DNA from: Acinetobacter puyangensis
Lineage (GTDB): Bacteria > Pseudomonadota > Gammaproteobacteria > Pseudomonadales > Moraxellaceae
Assembly: GCF_900096995.1 (NCBI RefSeq)
Contig: NZ_OANT01000012.1
Span: forward strand, 25,712 to 89,711
Reading direction: 5' to 3'
DNA: 64,000 bases
Shown: positions 1-9,851 of the stretch, one piece after another
How the letters are laid out: the number at the start of each line of letters is the position of its first letter
How positions within the stretch are numbered: position 1 is the first letter of the stretch
Made by a program: the position numbers and the translations under genes
Notes under the pieces: model-generated
What the model saw: only the letters and a program-made list of their open reading frames with translations
The model's database searches: none
Told to the model about the DNA's origin: nothing

Positions 1-399
1 AACCAGATCCAGTAAAGGTAAAATCACAAAATCCCGTTGTAGCAATCCTGCATGAGGTACAGTCAAGCGTGGATGCTGGATATTCTGCGCATCATAAAGT
101 AGCAAATCAAGATCTAACGTACGTTCACCCCAATGGCGCAAGCGCACACGTCCAGAATTATTTTCAATGTGTTGCAATGCATCAAGTAATGCCAGAGGTT
201 CTAGCTGAGTCTGTAAGCAAACCACAGCATTAAGATAATCGGGCTGGTCCTGCGGTCCCATGGGCGGACTTGCATATAAGCGTGAAACCTTGACTGTCCC
301 TAGTTCTTGCAATTGCCGAATGGCTTGCTTTAGAATTTTCCGGCTATCGCCCAAATTACTACCCATACCAATGTAACAGGTATGCATCATCTCAGTCAT
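1..399 (-). CDS. folK: HPPK, dihydropterin pyrophosphokinase (3' end cut by window edge)
   Basis: 6-Hydroxymethyl-7,8-dihydropterin pyrophosphokinase transfers pyrophosphate from ATP to the pterin in cytosolic folate synthesis. About 133 N-terminal residues are visible of a family usually near 160. The start reads MTEMMHTCYIGMGSNLGDSR, the usual N-terminal beta strand and GSN loop. Further in are PQDQPDYLNAV, RHWGERTLDLDLLLYD and VPHAGLLQRDFVILPL, the classic HPPK signature segments. The ATG at 399 overlaps the pcnB stop as ATGA, so the two genes are translationally coupled. The frame is open to the edge. The product is clear; only the C-terminus is missing. Confidence 0.93.
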   Translation of the reverse strand, partial: MTEMMHTCYIGMGSNLGDSRKILKQAIRQLQELGTVKVSRLYASPPMGPQDQPDYLNAVVCLQTQLEPLALLDALQHIENNSGRVRLRHWGERTLDLDLLLYDAQNIQHPRLTVPHAGLLQRDFVILPLLDLV

Positions 400-1859
400 T
401 GTGTCGGCCCAAAAACCACATGAGATAAGTCACGTTGTACACGACGACGCTTTAGAATCGGATGCCCCGAAGTCACGCCAGAAGTCTGCTCAACAGCTGA
501 AGAAGATGCTGTCTTTTGCGGATTTAACTTTTGCGCTCGAGCTTCATTTTTCTGTTTGGCCCGTCGTGCTGCACGGGTATTGACCTGAGTTTCCAGCACC
601 AGCGGTACAAATGCTTCATGTTGCTCATCGGGTACTTTACGACGATTTTTTTGTTGTTGACGTCGATAATCAGCAATGGCTTTTTCTTTTTGGTCGTTAC
701 TTAATTCCTGAAAATTTTCCCACCATTGTCCCATGCCTTGGGTAGTTTGATCACCAGATTGTTCACGCAATAACAAAAAGTCGAAACCTGCCCGAAAACG
801 GGCATGATTTGCAAGCTGCACGATATGTTGCGGTTTTGGTGAGATCAGGCGAATCTGCATTTCCCATACTTCACGGATAAAAGTTTCGGCAAAACGCGGA
901 ATAATGGTACAAGTGGCCTGCCGTTTTAATACATCAATCCCTGCCTGTGCCCGCGCTTCGGCTTCAATTACACCTTTACTGCGATAAAATTCGATACGCT
1001 CCAAATAGGGCTGCCATAACAGCACTGCATAAAAGAATGCCGAGTTAATGCTTTTACCCTGCACAATACGTTGATCGGTATTTTGCGCTGCACGTTGAAT
1101 CAATGGGGTAATTTCAGGTTTGACATCGGCAAGCACCTGCTTCCAAATATTAAACTGAATAAGCATCGGCAATAATTTTTCCAGTTTACCCATGGAAAAC
1201 ATTTTTTGCGATTCATCATAGAGCCGGTGTGGCGACACTTCACGTAATTGTGCTGCACACTCTACATCCCAGATATCCAAAATCGCCTGATCAATATTAA
1301 AATTGAGTTTTGCCGCAAACCTCAAAGTACGCAGCATCCGTACCGGATCTTCATCAAAACGTTGTTTGGCATCACCGAGTAAGCGTAATTTTTTACTTTT
1401 TATATCTTTATAAGCATCACAAAAATCCAGCACCACACCTTTGCGGGGCTGATAATATAATGTGTTGATACTGAAATCGCGACGGGCAAAATCCTGTTCG
1501 ATGGTGCCCCAGTTGTTATCGCGTAACACCATACCTGTAACACTGGTGACAGCTTTTTTCGGCGGCGCACGAAAGGTGGCAACTTCAATCATTTCCCGGC
1601 CAGAATGTACATGTGCCAGTTCAAAACGGCGTCCGATAATACGGCAACGTCGCCCAAACACCTGTTTAATCTGTGCAGGTGTTGCATTGGTCACTGCATC
1701 AAAATCTTTAGGATTTTCACCTAAAATCAAATCACGGACACCACCGCCAACGATATATGCATCGTATCCTGCTTTGGTCAGACTATCGAGAATGTCTAAT
1801 ATTGAAGGTGGAAGTAAAGATATGGACAATCCACATTTTGAGGCACGCAAGGTTTGCAA
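396..1859 (-). CDS. pcnB: Poly(A) polymerase I
   Basis: Polynucleotide adenylyltransferase adds 3' poly(A) tails that mark RNAs for decay. The 487-residue protein carries the class II nucleotidyltransferase signature near residues 37-60 (GGGVRDLILGENPKDFDAVT, with DFD as the metal-binding acidic pair). The FARRDFSINTLYY and EDPVRMLRTLRFAAKL segments shared with CCA-adding enzymes follow. The basic C-terminal tail (RRQQQKNRRKVP, RAARRAKQKNEARAQK) is typical of PcnB rather than of tRNA nucleotidyltransferase. The start is a TTG at 1859 with GGAG about nine bases upstream; no ATG gives a complete N-terminus. The gene ends inside the first codons of folK, an order common in gammaproteobacteria. 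Confidence 0.94.
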   Translation of the reverse strand: MQTLRASKCGLSISLLPPSILDILDSLTKAGYDAYIVGGGVRDLILGENPKDFDAVTNATPAQIKQVFGRRCRIIGRRFELAHVHSGREMIEVATFRAPPKKAVTSVTGMVLRDNNWGTIEQDFARRDFSINTLYYQPRKGVVLDFCDAYKDIKSKKLRLLGDAKQRFDEDPVRMLRTLRFAAKLNFNIDQAILDIWDVECAAQLREVSPHRLYDESQKMFSMGKLEKLLPMLIQFNIWKQVLADVKPEITPLIQRAAQNTDQRIVQGKSINSAFFYAVLLWQPYLERIEFYRSKGVIEAEARAQAGIDVLKRQATCTIIPRFAETFIREVWEMQIRLISPKPQHIVQLANHARFRAGFDFLLLREQSGDQTTQGMGQWWENFQELSNDQKEKAIADYRRQQQKNRRKVPDEQHEAFVPLVLETQVNTRAARRAKQKNEARAQKLNPQKTASSSAVEQTSGVTSGHPILKRRRVQRDLSHVVFGPTQ

Positions 1860-1960
1860 AGAAGCTGGCTCCAGGTTGGAATTTAGCTAAGAAATAATGG
1901 CTTAATCATAGCTCTATCTTTGCTAAAGGGCAATTTGTTTATGCAATTTGACCCATCACT

Positions 1961-2419
1961 CTAGTCGCTTAATTGAATTCTGTCACGATTTTTATCCAGT
2001 GTTTTAGGGCCAAAGCCTTTTACGTTTAAGACGTCATCTACTTTTTTAAATGTGCCATGCTGATTGCGGTAATCAATAATTGCCTGCGCTTTTTTACGTC
2101 CAATGCCTTCTAGTTTGGCAACGATTTCATCGCTTGTGGCAGTATTAATATTTAATTTTAGCTGTGTCCCCAACTGCTGCACCCTTAACTTTTCATCGCC
2201 ATGTAAAGGCTGAACTGGTTGCACCTGCACCACTCTTTGCTGCAAGATACTAGCTGATCCCACTTGTTTTAGCCGCGCATCATGCTGTTGCTGACGGGCT
2301 TTCCATGCCTCGAAATCATTAGAGCGACTATTATTATCTGCAAAACCATTTGCGCCATATCCCAAACCCAGCAACATACAAAGCAAATAGTTAAAGATTC
2401 TGCCTGTGTTTTTCATCAT
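1961..2419 (-). CDS. ComEA-like helix-hairpin-helix protein, exported
   Basis: A 152-residue protein with an N-terminal signal peptide (hydrophobic run about residues 10-22, likely cleavage after NGFA). A charged, glutamine-rich linker follows. The C-terminal ComEA-type helix-hairpin-helix pair spans roughly residues 90-150: LNINTATSDEIVAKLEGIGR, then VKGFGPKTLDKNRDRI. ComEA proteins bind double-stranded DNA in the periplasm and ratchet it in during natural transformation, a trait of many Acinetobacter. The function is inferred from the domain; a small HhH paralogue is possible. The start lies inside the 3' end of mazG (29-bp overlap), so the two are probably co-transcribed. Confidence 0.8.
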   Translation of the reverse strand: MMKNTGRIFNYLLCMLLGLGYGANGFADNNSRSNDFEAWKARQQQHDARLKQVGSASILQQRVVQVQPVQPLHGDEKLRVQQLGTQLKLNINTATSDEIVAKLEGIGRKKAQAIIDYRNQHGTFKKVDDVLNVKGFGPKTLDKNRDRIQLSD

Positions 2420-3173
2420 TTTTAGCCTGATCCCATAAACGATCTAATTGCACCAGCTCACATTGTTCCGGTGTAAGTCCCTGTTCTGCCAATTTTTGTT
2501 CAATATAGGCAAAGCGTGTTCTAAATTTAGAAATGGTTGCCAATAAAGCCGAATCACTATCCTGATTGAGTTTACGTCCCACATTAATTAAAGAAAATAG
2601 GCAGTCACCCAATTCCTCATGCATATTTTCTTGGTCATTGTTTTGAATCGCCAGTTGCAATTCCTGTAATTCTTCCTGTAATTTCTGCCAGGCGCCATCG
2701 ACATGATCCCAGTCAAAATTTAAGCTTGCTGCATAGTCCTGTAATTTTTGTGCCTGTGTAACACTTGCCCCCAGCTTAATTTTATCCAGTTTACTGTTAA
2801 ATTTTTCACCTTTGGCTGCTTTTTCTTGTTGTTTGATATTTTGCCAAATACTATTGACCTCCTGTTCGGTCAATGCTGAAAAGTTTTCATCAAATACATG
2901 CGGATGGCGACGAATCAGTTTTTCTTTTAAGACTTCTACCACATCGTGAAAATTAAACGCTTCCTGTTCGGCATACATCTGCGATTGAAAAACCACTTGT
3001 AATAATAGGTCTCCCAACTCTTCCTTGATATGTTGCACATCCCCCTCCCGGATTGCATCTTCGACTTCATAGGCTTCTTCTATGGCATATCTGGTCAAAC
3101 TTTGCGGGGTTTGTGCCCGATCCCACGGACACTCAGCCCGTAATTTTTGCATAATTTGTAATAACTGCTGCAT
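2391..3173 (-). CDS. mazG: Nucleoside triphosphate pyrophosphohydrolase MazG
   Basis: MazG hydrolyses (d)NTPs to the monophosphate and pyrophosphate, cleansing the pool and affecting ppGpp levels in some bacteria. The 260-residue protein has the expected two tandem MazG domains. The first is at about residues 10-115, with ECPWDRAQTPQSL and the metal-binding EEAYEVEDAI and KEELGDLLLQVVFQS. The second is at about 150-245, with LQEELQELQLA and HEELGDCLFSLINVGR. The length matches the E. coli enzyme. It is the upstream partner of the ComEA-like gene. relA lies nearby, as mazG does in E. coli, though here an SDR gene intervenes. Confidence 0.93.
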   Translation of the reverse strand: MQQLLQIMQKLRAECPWDRAQTPQSLTRYAIEEAYEVEDAIREGDVQHIKEELGDLLLQVVFQSQMYAEQEAFNFHDVVEVLKEKLIRRHPHVFDENFSALTEQEVNSIWQNIKQQEKAAKGEKFNSKLDKIKLGASVTQAQKLQDYAASLNFDWDHVDGAWQKLQEELQELQLAIQNNDQENMHEELGDCLFSLINVGRKLNQDSDSALLATISKFRTRFAYIEQKLAEQGLTPEQCELVQLDRLWDQAKNDEKHRQNL

Positions 3174-3247
3174 TTACATTCAACCGTTGACCATGATATA
3201 GGGTTATGCTAGGTCGATTTACATAAAAAGATCAAGTGAGATCACAC

Positions 3248-4018
3248 ATGACAAAACGGATTTTTATATCAGGTGCAGCACAAGGTATTGGTGCCGCAAT
3301 TGCCCGCTTATTTTATCAAAAAGGTTATCGCGTAGGCATTTACGACATTCATCAGACACAGGCGCATACACTTGCCAATGAACTGGGCGAAAATGCCAAA
3401 GCAGGTCATCTTGATGTCAGCGATTATCAACAATGGCAAACTGCATTACAGGACTTTGTAGATTGGGCAGGTGGTCTGGACATTCTGGTGAATAATGCTG
3501 GAATCTTATATTCGGGCGATTTTGAAGCAACTGACATTGACCATCATCATCGTACCATTGATATCAATGTGAAAGGTGTACTCAATGGTTGCCACGCTGC
3601 CTTGCCCTATTTAAAACAGCAAGCGCATGCACGCATTATCAATCTTTCTTCCGCTTCTGCTATTTATGGTCAACCCGATCTGGTGTCATATTCCAGTAGT
3701 AAATTTGCTGTCAGGGGGATTACGGAAGGGTTGGATATTGAATGGGCAAAGTATGGTATTCGGGTGCTCGATGTCATGCCATTATTTGTCAATACGGATA
3801 TGGTGACCAATATGGATGCTGGAACAATTAAAAATATGGGCGTCCATCTACAGGCAGATGATGTGGCTCAAGCCGTATGGCAAACTGCAACCAGTCAATG
3901 GCCATTGTTGGCAACGCATCATCCAGTCGGTTTCTCGACCCGACTGATGTTTCATTTAAGTCAGTTCAGCCCACAATGTGTCAATCGCTGGGCAAATACA
4001 TTTTTAAGCCGTAAATAG
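3248..4018 (+). CDS. SDR family oxidoreductase
   Basis: A classical short-chain dehydrogenase/reductase of 256 residues. Visible are the dinucleotide-binding GAAQGIGAAIARLF near the N-terminus, the NNAG motif (ILVNNAGILYSG), the catalytic serine in NLSSASAIYGQPD and the YSSSKFAVRG motif holding catalytic Tyr and Lys. An acidic residue after the second beta strand (YDIHQ) suggests a preference for NAD(H). The substrate cannot be read from the sequence. An in-frame GTG at 3236 exists, but the ATG at 3248 is preferred because AGTGAG sits seven bases upstream. The gene is alone on this strand, between divergent mazG and convergent relA. Confidence 0.85.
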   Translation: MTKRIFISGAAQGIGAAIARLFYQKGYRVGIYDIHQTQAHTLANELGENAKAGHLDVSDYQQWQTALQDFVDWAGGLDILVNNAGILYSGDFEATDIDHHHRTIDINVKGVLNGCHAALPYLKQQAHARIINLSSASAIYGQPDLVSYSSSKFAVRGITEGLDIEWAKYGIRVLDVMPLFVNTDMVTNMDAGTIKNMGVHLQADDVAQAVWQTATSQWPLLATHHPVGFSTRLMFHLSQFSPQCVNRWANTFLSRK

Positions 4019-4052
4019 ATCAATTAGAAAAAACTGTAAACTATAAAAACCA

Positions 4053-4079
4053 GATCACCCACTGGTATAGTGGGTGATC
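4053..4079 (-). terminator. relA terminator
   Basis: Perfect 11-bp stem (GATCACCCACT with AGTGGGTGATC, 5-nt loop). Read leftward it is followed by TGGTTTTTATAG, so it best serves relA. The rightward side has no T run, so it is a poor stop for the SDR gene. Confidence 0.75.
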
Positions 4080-4108
4080 ATCAATAAAATATGACACATG
4101 ATCAGACT

Positions 4109-6421
4109 TTAACTGCCTTGCACCAAGCGTCTTGCACTGATAATACCGGGTTGTTGTTCCAGTCTAGCCAAAAGACGGGATAACTGCGCCAACCCCTTGA
4201 CTTCAATCAACAGTTTCATATTGGCAATGCCATCGTTGTCCGAAATGGTATTGACCTGACGAATATTGACATGATCGGCAAAAATCACCTGAGTCAAATC
4301 TTTTAGCAGACCACGACGATCATAAGCTTCAACCACGATCTGTACACTTTGACCACGGGTTGGCTGCATTTCCCAATCGGCTTCCACACCACGTTCCGGC
4401 TCATTTTCGATCATGCGCAGATAATCTGGACATGCAATTTTATGAATACTGACACCACGATTCAGAGTAATATAGCCACCGATGCCTTCGCCATGTACAG
4501 GCTGACAGCATTTGGCGATATGCAATTCCACATTATCCAGTCCGTCAATCAGAATGCCATGCGCAGATAAGGTATGGCTGGCACGTGGATTTAACGCCGG
4601 CTTAAGCACCAGTTCCGGTTCATCTGCATCAATATGCATCTGACGATTGACCTGATTCATCAATTGATGCAGGCTAATATCACCCGCTACCAATCCAATT
4701 AAAATATCTTCTCCGGTTTTGGCATTGAAGATATTGCAATAATCGTTCAGATCAATACTTTTGGGATGGATGGCCAAACGTGTCAATTCCTTATTGAGAA
4801 TTTCACGTCCGATTTCCAGATTTTTACTACGATCCTGTTGTCTAAACCAGTGTCTGAGCTTATCTCTAGCTCTGGCGGTTTTGATATAACCTAATGAATG
4901 CACCAGCCAGTCACGGTTTGGCTCACGATCCTTTTTGGTTAAAATTTCAACCTGCTCACCGGTTTTAAGCACATAAGTCAGGGGCACATAGCGTTGATTG
5001 ACCCGTGCTGCATAGCAATGGTTACCCACTTCGGTGTGCACATGGTAGGCAAAATCCAGTGCGGTAGACCCCCGCGGCAATTCCTTTATATCGCCATCAC
5101 GGCTAAACACATAAATCTTTTCAAATTCTTCAAAATCTTGTAAAGATTCAATGTTTTCGTGATCGTCCTCATCCGAGGTATTGATGGGTTGTGCATCTTT
5201 ACGTTCCTGATATAACTCAAGTACAGAACGCAGGGAATGCAAGCGATGATTAAAGGAATGATCGGTACGTTTTTCACCTTCTTTATAATTAAAATGAGAA
5301 CATACCCCAAGCTCGGCTTCCTGATGCATATCTTTGGTACGGATCTGAATTTCCAGCGATTTGTTTTCAGCAATCACTGCCGTATGCAAGGAACGGTAAC
5401 CATTGGCTTTGGGATTGGTAATGTAGTCATCAAACTGATGTGGAATATGATGCCATAATTGATGAACGATACCGAGCGAGTGATAACACTCCGGCACCGA
5501 GTCCACCAGTATTCGTAACGCACGAATATCATAGAGCTGATCAAAACTCAGGTTCTTGCTACGCATTTTGCGATAAATCGAATAAATATGTTTTACTCGA
5601 CCCGTAATCTCGGCATGAATATCATTTTTTTCCAGTTCGGTTTTAATTTCCTGAATCACCGTCTGAATATAATGTTCACGCTCGGTACGCTTCTCATTAA
5701 GTAAAGTGGCAATTTCTTTATAACGATCTGGGGAAAGATAACGAAAGGCGAGATCTTCCAGTTCCCATTTCAGCTGTGCAATACCTAGACGGTGCGCCAA
5801 TGGTGCATAAATGGTTAAAATTTCCCGTGCCACCCGTTCCTGACGATCTTTTGGTGCATCATGTAATTGTCTTAGAACATAGGTACGTTCGGCAAGTTTA
5901 ATCAATACCACACGTACATCTTCGGTCACGGCAATCAGCATTTTATAAATGCCGGTCAGATGCTCACGTTGATTATTATTAAAATGATCTTCCAGATGCT
6001 TGTTCTGTTCAATCAGATCAGACAGCTTCCCCATGGCCAAAGTACCCTTGACCAGTTGGAACACTTGATCACCAAAATCTTTTTCGACTTCTTCAAGTGT
6101 GGTCAGCCCCTCCCGCACACTTCGATACAATACCGCTGCCACCAGTGTTTCCTGATCGACATTTAAATGCGCAAGAATATCAGCCATACCAATTCCCATC
6201 GCAAAAGTATTGCTACGATGTTTAATGGTACTAATGATTTCATGTTCTAAAGCAAGATGACATGCATGTTCTAATAAATCCAGATCTTGAAAATCATTAT
6301 TATGTTTTAAACGATCCAGCCAAGCCACCAAATCTATCTGAGTTTCGGCGGCATGTTCCCCAGTCGTCACTACAGAAAGCTGATTTAGTCTTCCTGGCAG
6401 TTCTTCCCGCACTGTGACCAT
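4109..6421 (-). CDS. relA: GTP pyrophosphokinase RelA, (p)ppGpp synthetase
   Basis: The ribosome-associated synthetase makes (p)ppGpp when uncharged tRNA accumulates. Domain order in 770 residues: an N-terminal HD-like region (about 50-200), the RelA/SpoT synthetase domain (about 240-370, with YDIRALRILVD and NPKANGYRSLHT), a TGS domain (about 430-495) and a C-terminal ACT domain (about 690-765). The hydrolase HD motif is lost: where SpoT has an HD-containing segment, this protein reads VLYRSVREGL. It should therefore be a synthetase only. The FDDYI segment also fits RelA; E. coli has EFDD, here QFDD. The ATG at 6421 has AGGGAGG six bases upstream. rlmD lies directly upstream on the same strand. 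Confidence 0.95.
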   Translation of the reverse strand: MVTVREELPGRLNQLSVVTTGEHAAETQIDLVAWLDRLKHNNDFQDLDLLEHACHLALEHEIISTIKHRSNTFAMGIGMADILAHLNVDQETLVAAVLYRSVREGLTTLEEVEKDFGDQVFQLVKGTLAMGKLSDLIEQNKHLEDHFNNNQREHLTGIYKMLIAVTEDVRVVLIKLAERTYVLRQLHDAPKDRQERVAREILTIYAPLAHRLGIAQLKWELEDLAFRYLSPDRYKEIATLLNEKRTEREHYIQTVIQEIKTELEKNDIHAEITGRVKHIYSIYRKMRSKNLSFDQLYDIRALRILVDSVPECYHSLGIVHQLWHHIPHQFDDYITNPKANGYRSLHTAVIAENKSLEIQIRTKDMHQEAELGVCSHFNYKEGEKRTDHSFNHRLHSLRSVLELYQERKDAQPINTSDEDDHENIESLQDFEEFEKIYVFSRDGDIKELPRGSTALDFAYHVHTEVGNHCYAARVNQRYVPLTYVLKTGEQVEILTKKDREPNRDWLVHSLGYIKTARARDKLRHWFRQQDRSKNLEIGREILNKELTRLAIHPKSIDLNDYCNIFNAKTGEDILIGLVAGDISLHQLMNQVNRQMHIDADEPELVLKPALNPRASHTLSAHGILIDGLDNVELHIAKCCQPVHGEGIGGYITLNRGVSIHKIACPDYLRMIENEPERGVEADWEMQPTRGQSVQIVVEAYDRRGLLKDLTQVIFADHVNIRQVNTISDNDGIANMKLLIEVKGLAQLSRLLARLEQQPGIISARRLVQGS

Positions 6422-6447
6422 ACCATCCTCCCTATCGTTATGCTCAA

Positions 6448-7842
6448 TTAAACTTCATTGCACCCACTGGATACAATTTTTTCGAACAAAGTAATCGATT
6501 CGACGTGCTCGGTATGGGTAAACATATCCATCACACCGGCCTGAACCAATCGATAGCCTTGCCGAGTTAAAATACCTGCATCTCTTGCCAATGTTGCTGG
6601 ATCACAAGATACATATACTATTCTTTTTGCAGCAAAATTCACCACATATTGCATGACTTGTTCCGCACCTGCGCGAGGTGGATCAATGAGTAGCGCATCA
6701 AATCCCTGTGTTGCCCATGTCTGATCCGAGAAATCCTGTGCTAGATCCTGCTGATAAAATTTGACATTGCTGATCTGGTTCAATCTGGCATTTTCCTCAC
6801 CACGTAAAACCATTTCTTCGACACCTTCTACCGCCACGACCTGCCCCATTTCTCCCACGCATTTTGCCAAAGCAAAAGAGAAATTTCCCAGACCACAGAA
6901 CAAATCCAAAACTCTTTCACCTTTTTGCAAATCAAGCAACTGACATGCCAACTGCACCATTTGTTGATTCACAGTTGCATTCACCTGTGTAAAATCGACA
7001 GGTGAAAATGCCAGTTTTAAATCGAATGCTGGCAATTGGTAATGCAAACGCATTATAGCAGTTTCTGCATCAATACGCTGTAGCGTTTGGTATCGATCAG
7101 GCAACAAATATAGCTGCCAAGCACGTTTTTTTACAAAATCTAACAATTTTTCAATGTCTTGCTGTGACAGCTTACTCACATGCCGAATAAGTAAGGCAAC
7201 GTCCTGATCGCCAAGCGCAAATTCAAGATGGGTAATTGCCTGTTTATTTTCCAGCTGTTTTAAGCAATCGGTCAGGGCTAAAAGTTGAGAAGATACACGT
7301 TCATCCAGAATCGGACAGTGTTCAATTGCCACCAGATAATTAGACTTACTTTCACGAAAACCAACAATCATCTGTTGCTGTTTTGCTCGCCAGCGAACAC
7401 CTAAGCGTGCACGACGACGATAATCGGTTGTTAAGGAACGAATCGGTGCTAACCAGTGATGCGGTGCAATGCCCGCGATATGCTGCAAATGTGACTTTAA
7501 GACGTCCTGCTTAAATGCGATTTGTTTATCTAATGCAATATGCTGGATTGAACAGCCACCACATACACCAAAATGTTTACAAATTGGCTGAACACGATCG
7601 GGTGATGGATCACTAAGTATCTCAATTGCATCTGCTTCTTCAAAACGTTTATGCTGTCTGGTGATTTTGGCCAGTACAGTTTCTTGCGGCAGGGCAAAGC
7701 GCACAAAAACTTTTTTACCCTGTTTGCTATGATCAGACTGCTCGGCACCATATAAGGCAATACCACGACCTTCATGCGATAAATTTTCAATTGATAACGT
7801 CACTGGCTGCAAAGCTGGCTGTGAACGCAAATGCTTTTTCAA
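6448..7842 (-). CDS. rlmD: 23S rRNA (uracil-1939-C5)-methyltransferase
   Basis: RlmD (RumA) is a SAM-dependent enzyme that makes m5U1939 in 23S rRNA. The 464-residue protein has an N-terminal TRAM domain (about residues 15-75), then the [4Fe-4S] cysteines in [14 protein letters not shown]. The Rossmann methyltransferase core carries [16 protein letters not shown], the [10 protein letters not shown] motif and the catalytic cysteine in [12 protein letters not shown]. The start is a TTG at 7842 preceded by GGAAT. The gene lies 26 bp upstream of relA, the same adjacency as in E. coli, and probably shares its transcript. Confidence 0.94.
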   Translation of the reverse strand: MKKHLRSQPALQPVTLSIENLSHEGRGIALYGAEQSDHSKQGKKVFVRFALPQETVLAKITRQHKRFEEADAIEILSDPSPDRVQPICKHFGVCGGCSIQHIALDKQIAFKQDVLKSHLQHIAGIAPHHWLAPIRSLTTDYRRRARLGVRWRAKQQQMIVGFRESKSNYLVAIEHCPILDERVSSQLLALTDCLKQLENKQAITHLEFALGDQDVALLIRHVSKLSQQDIEKLLDFVKKRAWQLYLLPDRYQTLQRIDAETAIMRLHYQLPAFDLKLAFSPVDFTQVNATVNQQMVQLACQLLDLQKGERVLDLFCGLGNFSFALAKCVGEMGQVVAVEGVEEMVLRGEENARLNQISNVKFYQQDLAQDFSDQTWATQGFDALLIDPPRAGAEQVMQYVVNFAAKRIVYVSCDPATLARDAGILTRQGYRLVQAGVMDMFTHTEHVESITLFEKIVSSGCNEV

Positions 7843-7883
7843 AGCGATATTCCAAATAAATGATTGAAGAGCGTAACGTAGAT

Positions 7884-8696
7884 TCAGTTAAAATCAGATT
7901 GTGTAAATACCGTGCTTAAACAGGTCTTTTGCCAAATTTCTAGAAATTCGGCATGTTGCGGTTGTTGCTGTAGATATAAAATCGTATGACGAATCCAGTC
8001 CTGATGCTGTGCCTGCTGGATAAATCCACGTAACAGCAACCAGCGTAAATAAATCAACCAAGTATTCAGCACATCACCTTCACAATAACAACTTAAATCC
8101 AGCCATTGCTGCTGTTTTACATAGTCTGCCACATGATAACCTGATAACCCACGTTTGCCGGGATAACCCAGAATTTGTGCCACATCATCAAGTTTCTGAA
8201 AATTACGAATATTAAAACTCGCCAGTACATCCATTAAATCGGTGTGTCTGGCATGATATCGATTCTGGTAATTATTATGTCGTTTCTGAGGATTCCAGTC
8301 GCCCTGCTCAAATAAATTGGCCGCGGTTACCCCATGATATAAACAGCGGTACATAATCACCGGCAAATCAAACTGACCACCATTCCAGCTCACCAGAATC
8401 GGCGATTTTTTCTCAAAAATACCAACAAATTTTTGCAGGATCTCGATCTCGGAAAAATTTTCTCTGCTCCATGAAAACAGTTGAAATTTATCCTGATCAA
8501 TCCATAGGCCGGAAATACAGACAATTTCATGCAAAGGCGTGCGAGGAAACTCTGTACCGGCTTCTTGCCGACGCAGTTTATTTAAGGCTTGTTGGGCGTC
8601 ATCAAGCGGTAAATCCAGTCCATAGAGTTGGCTACCCGCTTTTACATCCGTCACTGTTTCGATATCAAAGACTAAAATAGGGTAGCCAAACATCAT
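7884..8696 (-). CDS. Predicted 3'-5' exonuclease, PolB-like exonuclease domain
   Basis: This 270-residue protein matches the family of stand-alone 3'-5' exonucleases related to the proofreading domain of DNA polymerase B. Exo I is seen in [12 protein letters not shown] near residue 9, Exo II in [16 protein letters not shown], and the acidic Exo III region around [16 protein letters not shown]. The DEDD carboxylates appear intact. The family is common in proteobacteria but its substrate is unproven; a repair or processing nuclease is the usual guess. The start at 8696 has GAGAGA upstream. It lies between cysM and rlmD on the same strand with short gaps. Confidence 0.82.
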   Translation of the reverse strand: MMFGYPILVFDIETVTDVKAGSQLYGLDLPLDDAQQALNKLRRQEAGTEFPRTPLHEIVCISGLWIDQDKFQLFSWSRENFSEIEILQKFVGIFEKKSPILVSWNGGQFDLPVIMYRCLYHGVTAANLFEQGDWNPQKRHNNYQNRYHARHTDLMDVLASFNIRNFQKLDDVAQILGYPGKRGLSGYHVADYVKQQQWLDLSCYCEGDVLNTWLIYLRWLLLRGFIQQAQHQDWIRHTILYLQQQPQHAEFLEIWQKTCLSTVFTQSDFN

Positions 8697-8750
8697 ATTA
8701 TCTCTCGTTTTTACAGAACGTTTCTACGGACCGTTTTTTACACACCATCT

Positions 8751-9674
8751 TTAAAGTTCATCTTTTACAGAATAGAGGCCAGTAGAAAGGTAACGATCTC
8801 CCCGATCACAAATGATACAGACAATCACTGCATCGGGATTGTGTTTTGCCACTTGCAATGCTGCCCATACTGCACCACCGGAGGAAGTGCCGGCACAAAT
8901 GCCTTCATGACGGGCGAGTTGTCGCATGGTCACTTCGGCATCTTTTTGATCAATATCGATCACTTGATCGACACGGGAGGCATCAAAAATTGTTGGAAGA
9001 TATTCTTTGGGCCAGCGGCGAATCCCGGCAATACTCGAACCTTCGGAAGGTTGTAAACCAATAATCTGAATATCTGGATTTTTTTCCTTTAGATATTTAG
9101 ATACACCCATAATGGTCCCTGTGGTTCCCATCGAACTGACAAAATGGGTGATTTTTCCCTCTGTTTGTTCCCAGATTTCCGGTCCTGTGGTGAGGTAATG
9201 TGCTTCCGAATTATCTTGATTGCCAAACTGATTCAAAACCAGTCCAAGACCGTCAGTCTGCATCTGTAAAGCCAGATCACGGGCACCTTCCATACCCTGT
9301 TCCTTGGTGACTTCGATTAACTCTGCACCATAAGCCAGCATTGCATCTTTACGCTCCTGACTCATATTGTCCGGCATGATCAACTTCATGCGGTAACCAC
9401 GCATGGCTGCCACCATTGCCAAAGCAATACCGGTATTACCACTGGTGGCCTCAATCAAGGTATCACCCGGTTTAATCTGACCACGACGTTCAGCCTGTAT
9501 AATCATATTATAGGCAGGACGATCTTTGACAGAACCGGCCGGATTATTCCCTTCCAACTTTGCCAATACCGTCGCCGAACATTGATTTAAACGCTGTAAT
9601 CGCACCAACGGTGTTTTACCGACGTAGTAATCAAGGGTGTATTGCTCGTTTTGAAAAGGATGTGTATTACTCAT
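8751..9674 (-). CDS. cysM: Cysteine synthase B
   Basis: O-acetylserine sulfhydrylase isozyme B is a PLP enzyme making cysteine from O-acetylserine and sulfide or thiosulfate. In 307 residues the PLP lysine is Lys50 in NPAGSVKDRPA. The substrate-binding loop is EATSGNTGIALA and the glycine-rich phosphate loop is SSMGTTGTIMGVSKYL. The length and the RRWPKEYLP segment favour CysM over CysK. It is divergent from the hybrid kinase gene, with about 180 bp between the starts; this cysM/gacS neighbourhood recurs in Acinetobacter. Confidence 0.93.
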   Translation of the reverse strand: MSNTHPFQNEQYTLDYYVGKTPLVRLQRLNQCSATVLAKLEGNNPAGSVKDRPAYNMIIQAERRGQIKPGDTLIEATSGNTGIALAMVAAMRGYRMKLIMPDNMSQERKDAMLAYGAELIEVTKEQGMEGARDLALQMQTDGLGLVLNQFGNQDNSEAHYLTTGPEIWEQTEGKITHFVSSMGTTGTIMGVSKYLKEKNPDIQIIGLQPSEGSSIAGIRRWPKEYLPTIFDASRVDQVIDIDQKDAEVTMRQLARHEGICAGTSSGGAVWAALQVAKHNPDAVIVCIICDRGDRYLSTGLYSVKDEL

Positions 9675-9851
9675 TTTTGGCTCTTAAGTGTTGCCGATCT
9701 GAAAAGTTCGTCTATTGTAGAGAAAAACGTCCGCCACTGCATCAATCCACTTAGATTTTTATAACCACATCTACAATAGATTTTGCTTGATCAGCTAAAA
9801 TACGTGCTAGTATTCTAACATTTATTGCTTCTATGATGTTGATATTGCACC

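Noticed and set aside
401..583. Plus-strand ORF opposite the pcnB 3' end
   Set aside because: It lies wholly inside the pcnB coding sequence in antisense, with no supporting signal.
4109..6421. SpoT bifunctional hydrolase/synthetase
   Set aside because: The hydrolase HD motif is replaced and the neighbours match RelA.
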